From positions 218,962 to 282,961 of the forward strand of contig NZ_AQXI01000001.1 in the NCBI RefSeq assembly GCF_000376445.1: a DNA stretch of 64,000 nt. The letters run 5' to 3'. The position numbers and the translations under genes are program-made. Source of the DNA: Haladaptatus paucihalophilus DX253 (lineage in GTDB: Archaea > Halobacteriota > Halobacteria > Halobacteriales > Haladaptataceae). Each line of letters starts with the position of its first letter. Position 1 is the stretch's first letter. The notes beneath the pieces were generated by a model that did no database searches, had not been told where the DNA came from, and saw nothing but the letters and a program-made list of their open reading frames with translations. Below are positions 43,853 through 52,114 of this stretch, piece after piece.

Positions 43853-43966
43853 ACCACCCACGTTTGGCGCCGCGAAAATAGGTGCTTCGCGTTTCGGGCG
43901 GCGAAATTCCCACCGTCCCCCGTTGCCGTCACCCCTCCCATTCCCTTTCCGACGTGTCTTTCACCC

Positions 43967-44353
43967 TCAGCCCAGCATGTCTTCGGTTATCGTGTCCGGA
44001 AGCAACTCGCCGAGCGTGTACTCCGTCACGTCGTCGCCGTGGTCACAGACGACCACCAAGTCGTCGTCACAGAACTCCGCGAGCGTCTGTCGGCACATCC
44101 CGCAGGGCGTCACGCCATCCCGGCGTGCGGAACTGACCGCTAAGCGGTCGAATTCACGGTGGCCCGATTTTATCGCCTCGGCGATGGCGACCTCCTCCGC
44201 GTGGAGGGAGTTGCTGAAGTTCGCGTTTTCGATATTACAACCCACGTAGACGGTACCGTCCGCCGTTCGAAGCGCCGCTCCGACGGGGTACTCCGAATAC
44301 GGAACGTGCGCTCGGTCCTGAATCTCGCGTGCCTGCTCGACGAGTTCGTCCAT
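43967..44353 (-). CDS. cdd: Cytidine deaminase
   Basis: 128 residues, the size of homotetrameric enzymes. It deaminates cytidine or deoxycytidine to uridine, feeding uridine phosphorylase. The zinc site is His51-Ala-Glu53 in NSLHAEEVAIAEA plus Cys84 and Cys87 in TPCGMCRQT. Small bacterial and human tetrameric enzymes use Cys at the first ligand (CAE), so the His here is notable. The substrate-binding CNIENANF precedes it. ATG 44353 gives a normal N-terminus; the upstream 11 in-frame residues do not fit. Confidence 0.95.
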   Translation of the reverse strand: MDELVEQAREIQDRAHVPYSEYPVGAALRTADGTVYVGCNIENANFSNSLHAEEVAIAEAIKSGHREFDRLAVSSARRDGVTPCGMCRQTLAEFCDDDLVVVCDHGDDVTEYTLGELLPDTITEDMLG

Positions 44354-44400
44354 GGAGGACGTGCGGTTCCGGGCGTCAAATAACAACCGACAGCCGAGTC

Positions 44401-44410
44401 TTTTTATACC
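44401..44410. promoter_or_regulatory. Symmetric TATA element between cdd and a 61-residue ORF
   Basis: TTTTTATACC on the plus strand reads GGTATAAAAA on the minus strand. It lies about 21-30 bases before the GTG at 44431 (plus) and about 48 bases before the cdd ATG at 44353 (minus), so one element may serve both directions. Confidence 0.45.
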
Positions 44411-44430
44411 AAGACGGAACCAACCCCGTC

Positions 44431-44616
44431 GTGTTTCGTCTCCTCGTCGCTATCGTCCGCGCCCTGCTCGGCACCACGCCGAGTGCTGTCTCTGTACGGT
44501 GGTATCGAACCGGAATCGACCGGCGACGAGAAATCGAACGACTTCGGAACGGACTCCGTGAAAAATCGGTCGTGGCGAACGACCGGCCGCCGCCTCACTC
44601 CTCGCCGGATTCGTAG
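44431..44616 (+). CDS. Possible 61-residue basic protein, unknown
   Basis: GTG-started frame encoding VFRLLVAIVRALLGTTPSAV, then SVRWYRTGIDRRREIERLRN and a further basic tail. It has one hydrophobic N-terminal helix and a strongly basic second half, which is unusual for a haloarchaeon. A well-spaced TATA element supports transcription of a leaderless mRNA. Its 3' end overlaps the convergent permease gene by 22 bp. It could instead be a chance frame. Confidence 0.42.
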   Translation: MFRLLVAIVRALLGTTPSAVSVRWYRTGIDRRREIERLRNGLREKSVVANDRPPPHSSPDS

Positions 44617-45647
44617 GGTTCGCCCGCGGCGTCCGGGGTTCGCGTGTGTCCGACGAACACCAGCACGATGATGACCGTCACGTACGGGATGACGCCGATG
44701 AGTTCCCTCGGAACGCTGAAACCGACCTGCTGGAGTCGCAACTGAAGCGCGTCGAGACTCGCGAAGAGGAACGACGCGCCGAACGCCCCGAGCGGGTTGT
44801 AGTTCCCGAACAGGTACGCGGTGATGCCGATCCAACCGCGGCCATCGACCATCGTGGCACCGCTCCCGTTGAACAGTCCCGCCTGTCCGAGCGACAGCCC
44901 AGCGCCGCCAATTCCGGCGAGCGTACCGGAGATGAGCACGCTCGCGTAGCGAACGCGATGGACGTCGACGCCGACCGTATCGAGCGCCATCGGATTCTCT
45001 CCGCTGGCTTTCACCCAGCGGCCGAACGCCGTCTCGTTCAGTACGAACCACGTCAGCGGCACGGCGAGGAGGAGCATGTACACCGTCGGATTCGCGTCGA
45101 AGAGGATCGGCCCGATGACGGGTATCTTCGCGAGAAGCGGAATACGCCAGTTCGAGAGCGTTCCGACGCTCGGGCTGTTGATACCTCCCCAGAGAATCTT
45201 GCTGGCGAACGGCGCGAGCCCCAGCGCGATGAGCCAAACGGCGAGTCCCGCGATGATCTGGTCGGCCTTGAACTCGATACAAACGACAGCGAACAGGAGT
45301 GCGAAGAGCGTGCTCGCAAGTACCGCCGCGAAGAATCCGAGCCAGAGCGTCGTCTGTGTCGCGCTTCCCGACCCGGCCAGCGCGTCCGCGACCGCGACGC
45401 CGGTGAACGCCGAGATGATGAGGTGGCCTTCGAGCCCGATGTTGGTGACGCCGCTCTTCTCGGCAAAGATACCGCCGAGTGCGGCGAAACCGATGGGAAC
45501 GGTGAATCGGAGCGCCGCGCTCACGTAGCTCGCGTTGATAGTACCGACGATTTTGCCGAGTGCGCTGTTCGGAAACACGAGACCGAGAACGGCGAGAACC
45601 GCCGCAATAGCGACGGAAGCTCCGGCGATTCGGAGCCGTTTATTCAT
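44595..45647 (-). CDS. Nucleoside-type ABC importer permease, second
   Basis: 350 residues, about eight to ten membrane helices. Family features: GFAALGGIFAEKSGVTNIGL and EGHLIISAFTG in the first half, GRWVKASGENPMALDTVGVD as the ATPase-coupling loop, and GAGLSLGQAGLFNGSGATM late. It belongs to the BMP-associated (YufQ/NupC-like) permeases of nucleoside importers. It overlaps the first permease gene by 8 bp and ends the operon. Confidence 0.93.
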   Translation of the reverse strand: MNKRLRIAGASVAIAAVLAVLGLVFPNSALGKIVGTINASYVSAALRFTVPIGFAALGGIFAEKSGVTNIGLEGHLIISAFTGVAVADALAGSGSATQTTLWLGFFAAVLASTLFALLFAVVCIEFKADQIIAGLAVWLIALGLAPFASKILWGGINSPSVGTLSNWRIPLLAKIPVIGPILFDANPTVYMLLLAVPLTWFVLNETAFGRWVKASGENPMALDTVGVDVHRVRYASVLISGTLAGIGGAGLSLGQAGLFNGSGATMVDGRGWIGITAYLFGNYNPLGAFGASFLFASLDALQLRLQQVGFSVPRELIGVIPYVTVIIVLVFVGHTRTPDAAGEPYESGEE

Positions 45648-46953
45648 CGTCCTCACCCCCCTCGATTCGGGACCCGCCATCCGCGGCGACGGCCCCCGAC
45701 GGTTCCGGCGTCGTCACCCGTTTGCCGATCATCCGGAAGAACTCCGGCATGGCGACGAACAGGATGATGAGCCCTCGCAAGACGCCGACGAGTTGTTTCG
45801 GAACGCCGAGCGCGAAGTCGATGGCGAGGCTTCCGCTCTTCAGCATGCCGAACAGCAGCGCCGCCAGCGGGACGCCGAGCGGGTTGTTGCCCGCGAGAAT
45901 CGTCACCGTGATGCCGTCGAACCCGTAGGACGGGACTCCCTGTTGCCATCGACCGAGGATCATCAGGACGTAGACCGTCCCGCCGATACCGGCGATGGCA
46001 CCGGAGAGCGCCATGCTCGACACCATCGTTCGCTTCGCGTCCACGCCGCCGTATTCGGCGGCTTCCGGCTGAATTCCGCTCGTCCTGAGGTCGTATCCGA
46101 ACGCGGTTCGGTGCAACAGCAGGTAGATGCCGACCGCGAGCGCGAGTGCGCCGACGAGCACGAGTATGGAGAACGACGCCTGACTCGGGAACACGATGGG
46201 CGACAGCACCGCCGCCCCCGGAACCGGGCGCGTTTCGACGGTCTGACTCGCCGGGTTCTTGAAGTACTCCGAGACGAGGACGAACGCGATGCCCGTCGCA
46301 ACGAAGTTGAGCATGATGGTCGTGATGACCTCGTTCGCGTCCGCGTACGCCTTCATCGCCCCCGGAATCGCGCCGTACGCGCCACCGACGAGCGCCCCGA
46401 CGACCAACCCGAGCGGAATGAGGATGAGACTGCCGACGAGTCCGCCCGGAACGTACGGAGCGACCCACAGCACCGACAACGCCGACCCGAGCGCGCCGAG
46501 CACGAGCTGACCTTGCGTACCGATGTTGAACATCCCGGCACGGAACGCGACTGCGGCGGCCAATCCCGCGAACAGGAGCATGCTCGTCTGCCGGAGCGTC
46601 ACGGCGAGACTGAACTTATCGAGAATGAAGTCCGGCGGGAACAGAGTGGACGTCTGCGGGTTCGCGAACGACCCGACGAAGAGGTACTTGTACACCTGAA
46701 TCGGGTTGTAACAGAACGACCCCGGTATCGGGAACTGGACGCCCCAGCCGCCGGTTCCCGGAATCGAAATGAGCACCTGCTGCGCGAGGAAGGGGTCGGA
46801 ACAGGTCGCGACCCATCCCGAGATGAGGATGACGAACCCGCCGACGATGATGGACATGACGAGCGCCGCGAGACTGATGAGCACCCGCTCGACCGCGGAC
46901 GCCTCGACGAGCCGGGAAAGACCCTGCTCCGCCCGGTCTTGCCACGAACTCAC
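45640..46953 (-). CDS. Nucleoside-type ABC importer permease, first
   Basis: 437 residues, about ten membrane helices. The N-terminal third includes an extracytoplasmic loop with two cysteines (VATCSDP and SFCYNP), then the permease core: GLAAAVAFRAGMFNIGTQGQ and the coupling loop GYDLRTSGIQPEAAEYGGVD. It is the YufP/NupB-like partner of the second permease. Overlaps: 4 bp with the ATPase gene and 8 bp with the second permease. Confidence 0.93.
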   Translation of the reverse strand: MSSWQDRAEQGLSRLVEASAVERVLISLAALVMSIIVGGFVILISGWVATCSDPFLAQQVLISIPGTGGWGVQFPIPGSFCYNPIQVYKYLFVGSFANPQTSTLFPPDFILDKFSLAVTLRQTSMLLFAGLAAAVAFRAGMFNIGTQGQLVLGALGSALSVLWVAPYVPGGLVGSLILIPLGLVVGALVGGAYGAIPGAMKAYADANEVITTIMLNFVATGIAFVLVSEYFKNPASQTVETRPVPGAAVLSPIVFPSQASFSILVLVGALALAVGIYLLLHRTAFGYDLRTSGIQPEAAEYGGVDAKRTMVSSMALSGAIAGIGGTVYVLMILGRWQQGVPSYGFDGITVTILAGNNPLGVPLAALLFGMLKSGSLAIDFALGVPKQLVGVLRGLIILFVAMPEFFRMIGKRVTTPEPSGAVAADGGSRIEGGEDDE

Positions 46954-48497
46954 TGTGCTTCACCTCGGAGACTCGGTGTGTCCGCCGGATGCTCGCCCGC
47001 CATCAGCAGGCCGAGTTCCTCTTCTGTCACACGGTCCGGGTCGACGACGTCCATGATTTCACCTTCGTACATGACTGCGAGTCGGTCCGAGAGCTGCTGT
47101 ACTTCGTCGAGTTTCGAGGAGATGAGGACGATGGCCTTTCCCTCGGCCCGTAAATCGAGCAGTCGGTCGTGAATGAACTCGATGCTGCCGACGTCCACGC
47201 CGCGTGTTGGGTGGGCAGCGACGACGAGCGACGGGTCGCGGGCGAACTCCCGACCGACGATGAACTTCTGTTGGTTTCCGCCGGAGAGCGATTCCGCCGA
47301 CGCGTCCGCGTCGGGCGGCCGAACGTCGTACTGTTCGATGATGTCCTCGGCGTGGGCTCGCGTGCCGTCCCAATCGATCCGCCCGTCGTGCGTGAACGGT
47401 TCCGAATGCTGGCTTCCGAGCAGCCCGTTCTCCACGAGGTCGAACTCCATGACCAAGCCCTGTTCGTGGCGGTCCTCGGGAACGTAGGCCATCCCGGCGT
47501 CGATTCGGTCACGACGGGACATCCCCGTGATGTCGCGCCCGTTGAACGAAATCGCACCTTCGTCCGGCGAGTCCAAGCCGGTGATGGCCTCGATGAGTTC
47601 GGATTGGCCGTTTCCGTCGACGCCCGCGATGCCGAACACCTCGCCCTCTCGGGCGACGACATCGACGCCTGACACCTGTTCGACGCCGCGTTCGTCCGTT
47701 ATTCGAAGCCCGGAAACGTTGAGCATCACGTCGCCCGGGTCCGCCGGTTCCTTCTCGGTTTCGAGCAACACCTCGCGGCCGACCATGAGTTCCGCGAGTT
47801 CCTCGCGGGTCGTCCCCTCGGTATCGACCGAGCCGACGTTCTTCCCGTCCCTGAGGACGGTGATTTGGTCGGCGGCGTCCATGGCCTCGCCGAGCTTGTG
47901 CGTGATGAAGATGATGCTCTTTCCCTGTGCGGTGAGTTCGTCGAGCACCGTGAGCAGGTCCTCGATTTCCTGCGGCGTGAGCACCGCGGTCGGTTCGTCC
48001 AGGATGAGGACGTCCGCGCCGCGGTACAGCGCTTTCAGGATTTCGACGCGCTGCTGGACGCCGACGCTCACGTCTTCGACGAGCGCGTTCGGGTCCACGT
48101 CGAACCCGTACTGGTCGCTTAGCTCGCGCACCTCGCGTACGGCGCGGTCCCTGTCCATCGCCAATCCACCCCACTTTCGGGGTTCGTTTCCGAGAACGAT
48201 GTTTTCGGCAATCGAGAGGGTATCCACCAGCATGAAGTGTTGGTGGATCATACCGATACCGCTCTCGATGGCGTCTCGCGGCGAGTCGAACTCGCGTGGC
48301 TGGCCGTCGACGACGACGCGCCCCTCCGTGGGCTCGTACAGACCGTAGAGCACGTTCATCAGCGTCGTCTTTCCGGCACCATTCTCCCCTAAAAGTGCGT
48401 GAACCGACCCCGGTTCTATCGTCAAATCGACGTTATCGTTTGCGACGACACCCGGGAATCGTTTCGTAATGCCGTCGAGATGTACCGCCCGGCTCAT
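46950..48497 (-). CDS. Nucleoside-type ABC importer ATPase with two ATPase domains
   Basis: 515 residues, two fused ATPase domains like RbsA/YufO. Domain 1 has Walker A GENGAGKTT, a divergent signature SVGVQQRVEI and Walker B VLILDEPTA. Domain 2 has a degenerate Walker A (GVDGNGQSE), signature SGGNQQKFIVGRE, and a divergent Walker B with VVAAHPTRG. This asymmetry is normal for the subfamily. It powers the two permeases encoded immediately downstream, with 4 bp overlap. Confidence 0.94.
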   Translation of the reverse strand: MSRAVHLDGITKRFPGVVANDNVDLTIEPGSVHALLGENGAGKTTLMNVLYGLYEPTEGRVVVDGQPREFDSPRDAIESGIGMIHQHFMLVDTLSIAENIVLGNEPRKWGGLAMDRDRAVREVRELSDQYGFDVDPNALVEDVSVGVQQRVEILKALYRGADVLILDEPTAVLTPQEIEDLLTVLDELTAQGKSIIFITHKLGEAMDAADQITVLRDGKNVGSVDTEGTTREELAELMVGREVLLETEKEPADPGDVMLNVSGLRITDERGVEQVSGVDVVAREGEVFGIAGVDGNGQSELIEAITGLDSPDEGAISFNGRDITGMSRRDRIDAGMAYVPEDRHEQGLVMEFDLVENGLLGSQHSEPFTHDGRIDWDGTRAHAEDIIEQYDVRPPDADASAESLSGGNQQKFIVGREFARDPSLVVAAHPTRGVDVGSIEFIHDRLLDLRAEGKAIVLISSKLDEVQQLSDRLAVMYEGEIMDVVDPDRVTEEELGLLMAGEHPADTPSLRGEAQ

Positions 48498-48545
48498 TCT
48501 TAATCTGGATTTCCGTCCTACTTGTATAAGCGCGCGGGTTTGCGC

Positions 48546-49712
48546 TTACTTCTCGACCGTCGTCGGAACTTCGATGTCGCCGCTGATGATCGCTTCGCGG
48601 GACTCTTTGACCTTCGATTTCACGTCGTCGGGAATTTCCGACCCGAGGTCGGCGCCGTACACGGCCTCGATGCCGCCTTGCTCCAGGCCGAGAGTGTTGA
48701 CTTTGCCGCCCTTGAATTCGCCGTCGATGACGTTCTTCGTGGAGCGGTAGACCGCCTCGTCCACCTTCTTCACCATGCTGGCGAGGATGACGTTGCTGAA
48801 CTTCGCCGTCCCCTTGGCCTTCGACTGGTCGCTGTCCACACCGATGGCGAACCGACCCTTCTGGTTCGCGGCCTTGAAGACACCAGTTCCGGTACCACCA
48901 GCCGCGTGGTACACGATGTCCGCGCCGTTTTCGTACATCGAGAGCGCCGCTTCCTTCCCCTTCACGGGGTCGCTGTACGTGCCAGCGTACGCCGTCTTGA
49001 CCTCGATGTCCTCGCTCGCGTGTGCGACACCGGCCTTGTAGCCTGCCTCGAACTTCTTGATGAGGGGAACCTCCTTGCCGCCGACGAAGCCGACGGTCTT
49101 CTTCCCGGACTTCGTGGAGCTTTTGCCCGCGCTGAAGTCCATCTGGGTCAACTGTCCCGCGAGGTGGCCGACGAGGAACGACCCCTGTTGCTCCTTGAAG
49201 ACGTAGTTGGCGACGTTCTTCACGAGGTCGCCGTTGTCCGTCTCCGCCACGCTGTCGACGAGCATGAAGTTCTGGTCGGGGTACTGTCCCGCGTTCTTGA
49301 TGAGGGAGTTCGTCTGAACGTAGCCGATACAGCAGATGAGGTCGTAGTCCGGGTTGCTGGACTGGGCGAACTGGCGCTGGAGGCTCTCCACGTCGGTCGG
49401 GGAGTCGGGTTCCGCGTTCTGGAACTGAACGCCAAACTCCTTTTTCGCCTGCTTGATTCCCATGTTCGCCATGTCGTTGAACGAGTTGTCGCCGAGGCCG
49501 CCCGTCGCGTAGACCATCCCGACGTTCGTGGTGTCCTCCCCGTCGCCGGAGCCACCGTCCGTTCCGTCGGTCGACGTGTTGTCGGTTCCGTCGTCGTTTC
49601 CGTCGCCGGAGCCACCGTCACTGGGGCTACTGATACACCCCGCGAGGCCAGCAATACCGAGCGCGCCGCCAGTTTTCATCAATGTTCGACGCCGTTTGTC
49701 AATGTTAGTCAT
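48546..49712 (-). CDS. BMP-family nucleoside-binding lipoprotein
   Basis: 388 residues. A twin-arginine-like start (DKRRRTLMKTGGALGIAGLA) ends in a lipobox Cys (GLAGC), followed by a long acidic Gly/Ser/Asp linker. The BMP/PnrA-like domain begins with VGMVYATGGLGDNSFNDMAN and includes GFVGGKEVPLIKKFEAGYKA and IGVDSDQSKAKGT. Such proteins bind purine or pyrimidine nucleosides outside the membrane. It is the first gene of the four-gene importer and lies 88 bp after the mutase gene. Confidence 0.94.
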   Translation of the reverse strand: MTNIDKRRRTLMKTGGALGIAGLAGCISSPSDGGSGDGNDDGTDNTSTDGTDGGSGDGEDTTNVGMVYATGGLGDNSFNDMANMGIKQAKKEFGVQFQNAEPDSPTDVESLQRQFAQSSNPDYDLICCIGYVQTNSLIKNAGQYPDQNFMLVDSVAETDNGDLVKNVANYVFKEQQGSFLVGHLAGQLTQMDFSAGKSSTKSGKKTVGFVGGKEVPLIKKFEAGYKAGVAHASEDIEVKTAYAGTYSDPVKGKEAALSMYENGADIVYHAAGGTGTGVFKAANQKGRFAIGVDSDQSKAKGTAKFSNVILASMVKKVDEAVYRSTKNVIDGEFKGGKVNTLGLEQGGIEAVYGADLGSEIPDDVKSKVKESREAIISGDIEVPTTVEK

Positions 49713-49800
49713 CTATGCGTAACCAGACGGGTAATTTGTGATAAACGCGTCGCTTCACGCTTGAAAGGTCGAAAAATAACGGACAGGAGGCTATTGACGG

Positions 49801-51162
49801 TTACTTTTTTGCAGCGGATACGGCGTTCCCTACGACGTCTTTCGTCTCGGCGACGAGTTCGTCAACGGTCTCGCTCTCGGCGTAGATTCTGACGTACGGT
49901 TCGGTGCCGCTCGGTCGAACGAGCACCCACGAGCCATCTGCCCGTTCCGCACGGACCCCGTATTCTGTTTCGACGGTCGCGTCGGGGAACCGCTCGGGAA
50001 TCGCCGTCTCGACGCGTTCCATCGTCCCGGTCTTCGCCGCGTCGGGGCAATCGACGCTCACCTTTCGATAGGGTCGTTCGGTCACATCGGCCCGAAGCGC
50101 TTCCACACCACCGGCGTCCGCGATGAGTCGGGAGAGCACCGCCGCGCTCACCACGCCGTCTATCCAACCGCCGAACTGGGTGTGGATGTGTTTCCACGGT
50201 TCGGCGGCGAACACGACTTCGGTGCCGTCGTCGCCCTCTTCGAGGGCCGCCGCGATGCCCTCGTGAAGCGCACCGAGGCGCACGCGCTCGACGCGACCAC
50301 CGGCCGCCCGGACGCGCTCGTCGATTCGCGCCGAGGCGTTCGGCGTCGTCACCACCACGGGGTCCTCGGCGTCGCTGGCGTACGTGTAGTGTTCCGCGAG
50401 GAGTGCGACGACGGTATCCTCGTGCACGACGTCGCCGTCCGCGTTGACGAGGACGATACGGTCCGCGTCGCCGTCGTGGGCGAGGCCGAATTCGAAATCG
50501 TCCGAGGCGACGAACGAACGCAGGTCGGTCAACGTCTCGGGCGTCGGCTTGCTCGGTCGGCCGGGGAAGTGACCGTCCACGTTCGCGTTGAGCGAGATGA
50601 CGGTCGCGCCCAGCGCCCGAAGCACTTGGGGGGTCGCCACGCTCGCCATCCCGTTGCCGCAATCGACCGCGACGCGGACGCCGTTCAGTGGCGCACCGTA
50701 CTCGCGTGCGTACTCAATAACCGCATCCCGGTACGCGTCGATGACGTCCTCGTTGGTGCTCTTTCCCCACTCGTCCCACGGACGGGGTGGTTCCTCGTCC
50801 TCGACGCCGGTTTCCACGGCGCGTTCCGCGGCCCGGTCGTACTCCTGTCCGTCGTCGAAGAGTTTGATGCCGTTGTCCGTCGATGGGTTGTGACTCGCGG
50901 TGAGCATGACGCCGCGACGACCCTGCGAGGCGAACGCGAGCGCAGGGGTCGGAAGTTGTCCCGCACGGCGAACGGTCGCCCCCGCGCTTTCGAGTCCCGC
51001 TTCCATCGCGGCGGCGAGCGCCGCGCCCGTTTCGCGTCCGTCACGGGCGACGACGAATTCTTCCGCCTGTCGTCCCGCGGCCCGTCCGACGGCGAGAGCG
51101 AGTTCGGGCGTCACTCGCTCGACGACATCACCACGGATACCCGCAGTTCCGAACAAATTCAT
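49801..51162 (-). CDS. Phosphohexomutase-family enzyme (GlmM/ManB-like), possibly a phosphopentomutase
   Basis: 453 residues. All four alpha-D-phosphohexomutase domains are present: active Ser90 in LTASHNPSTDNGIK, the metal loop DGDADRI (near residue 240), the sugar-binding loop, and the phosphate-binding C-terminal RPSGTEPYVRIYAES. The sugar loop reads AAEPWKHIH instead of the usual GEPSGH, so specificity may differ. Adjacent nucleoside genes suggest it could interconvert ribose-1- and ribose-5-phosphate (inference); glucosamine or mannose phosphate mutase is the default alternative. Confidence 0.9.
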   Translation of the reverse strand: MNLFGTAGIRGDVVERVTPELALAVGRAAGRQAEEFVVARDGRETGAALAAAMEAGLESAGATVRRAGQLPTPALAFASQGRRGVMLTASHNPSTDNGIKLFDDGQEYDRAAERAVETGVEDEEPPRPWDEWGKSTNEDVIDAYRDAVIEYAREYGAPLNGVRVAVDCGNGMASVATPQVLRALGATVISLNANVDGHFPGRPSKPTPETLTDLRSFVASDDFEFGLAHDGDADRIVLVNADGDVVHEDTVVALLAEHYTYASDAEDPVVVTTPNASARIDERVRAAGGRVERVRLGALHEGIAAALEEGDDGTEVVFAAEPWKHIHTQFGGWIDGVVSAAVLSRLIADAGGVEALRADVTERPYRKVSVDCPDAAKTGTMERVETAIPERFPDATVETEYGVRAERADGSWVLVRPSGTEPYVRIYAESETVDELVAETKDVVGNAVSAAKK

Positions 51163-51225
51163 ACGGAGGGGGTTCGCACGCTGGTACTTAGGTTCCCGCG
51201 ATTCCGTTTTACCCCCAATAACGAT

Positions 51226-51384
51226 ATGCCGACCAAGGTCGTAGCGGTTGACATGAACATGCCAAAGCTGACGACGCCGAACGGACTGTTCGACTACCTC
51301 ATCGGACTCATCATCGTCCTTGCAGCAATCGCGGGCCTCTACATCGTCGCGGTGATGACCGGCGTCATCGCTCCGTGGTTCTGA
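51226..51384 (+). CDS. 52-residue single-helix membrane protein
   Basis: From the ATG at 51226: MPTKVVAVDMNMPKLTTPNG, then one strong membrane helix (FDYLIGLIIVLAAIAGLYIV) ending GVIAPWF. An alternative start is the ATG at 51253. The gene is divergent from the mutase gene with 63 bp between starts; GTTTTACCC about 20 bases upstream is a weak TATA candidate. The conserved-looking ending and haloarchaeal composition suggest a real small protein of unknown function. Confidence 0.68.
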   Translation: MPTKVVAVDMNMPKLTTPNGLFDYLIGLIIVLAAIAGLYIVAVMTGVIAPWF

Positions 51385-51402
51385 AGGCGCGAAAAGGGTG
51401 GG

Positions 51403-51876
51403 TTACAGTTCGACGCCGCTCGGGATGAGGCTGTGTTGGCGCAACAGATTGCCTTCGCTGTTGTAGACGAGAAACGTGCTCTTGTCGTACTCGACCACGT
51501 GGTCGCCGTTGATGGCGATATCGACGTGATAGCGTCCGTTCGACTCGTCCGTTTCGTCGCCGTACGCACGGGCCGCCCGGATGAATCGGAGCACGTCGTC
51601 CGCGTCCTCGTTGAGTTCGAGGATGAAATCGCCCGTCGTTCGGTTCGTTACGCTCACCACGCCCGTCGCTGTCGGGTCGTCCAGACTGGCTTGGAGTCGG
51701 AAAGTAACGTCCGTTTCGCTCGCATCGAGGAGTTCGTCGGATGGTCCGGTAAGTCGCTCACGGAGCGTTGCGGACGGTCCCTCGAAATCGATGATTACCG
51801 TCGGCTTGCGGGGCGTCCCGTCCGCTTCAACCCAGTCGATATTTTCGACGTTCAGTGTGAAATAATCGCGCCTCAT
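51403..51876 (-). CDS. DUF5793-like conserved haloarchaeal protein
   Basis: 157 residues, soluble, beta-rich. The start MRRDYFTLNVENIDW and the segment PTVIIDFEGPSATLRERLTG match my memory of the haloarchaeal DUF5793 family. The middle has TFRLQASLDDPTATGVVSVT and LNEDADDVLRFIRAARAYG. No catalytic motif or membrane segment is seen. It is convergent to the 52-residue membrane protein gene, 18 bp away. Confidence 0.85.
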   Translation of the reverse strand: MRRDYFTLNVENIDWVEADGTPRKPTVIIDFEGPSATLRERLTGPSDELLDASETDVTFRLQASLDDPTATGVVSVTNRTTGDFILELNEDADDVLRFIRAARAYGDETDESNGRYHVDIAINGDHVVEYDKSTFLVYNSEGNLLRQHSLIPSGVEL

Positions 51877-52001
51877 TCCGTACGCGAACCTACGTTCTCG
51901 CGTCTCATGAACGTAACGCCATATATCGAAACGAGACCATTATGTCACCAACATTTTCTCTCTCCCAACATATCTATCGAAACTGAAATTGTCCGGCCAT
52001 T

Positions 52002-52010
52002 GATTTAAGT
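52002..52010 (+). promoter_or_regulatory. TATA-like box upstream of the pilus ATPase gene
   Basis: GATTTAAGT lies about 105 bases before the ATG at 52115, so it would give a leader of roughly 80 bases. It is the best TATA candidate in the 238-bp gap. Confidence 0.35.
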
Positions 52011-52114
52011 ACTCCCACTCCAATGAGCGTGACGAACACACGTCTCTCACGTGCGGACGCGTGTCGGTCGGGGACCGACGTTCGAAACACCCGTACGAGA
52101 GACAGGGAACAAAC

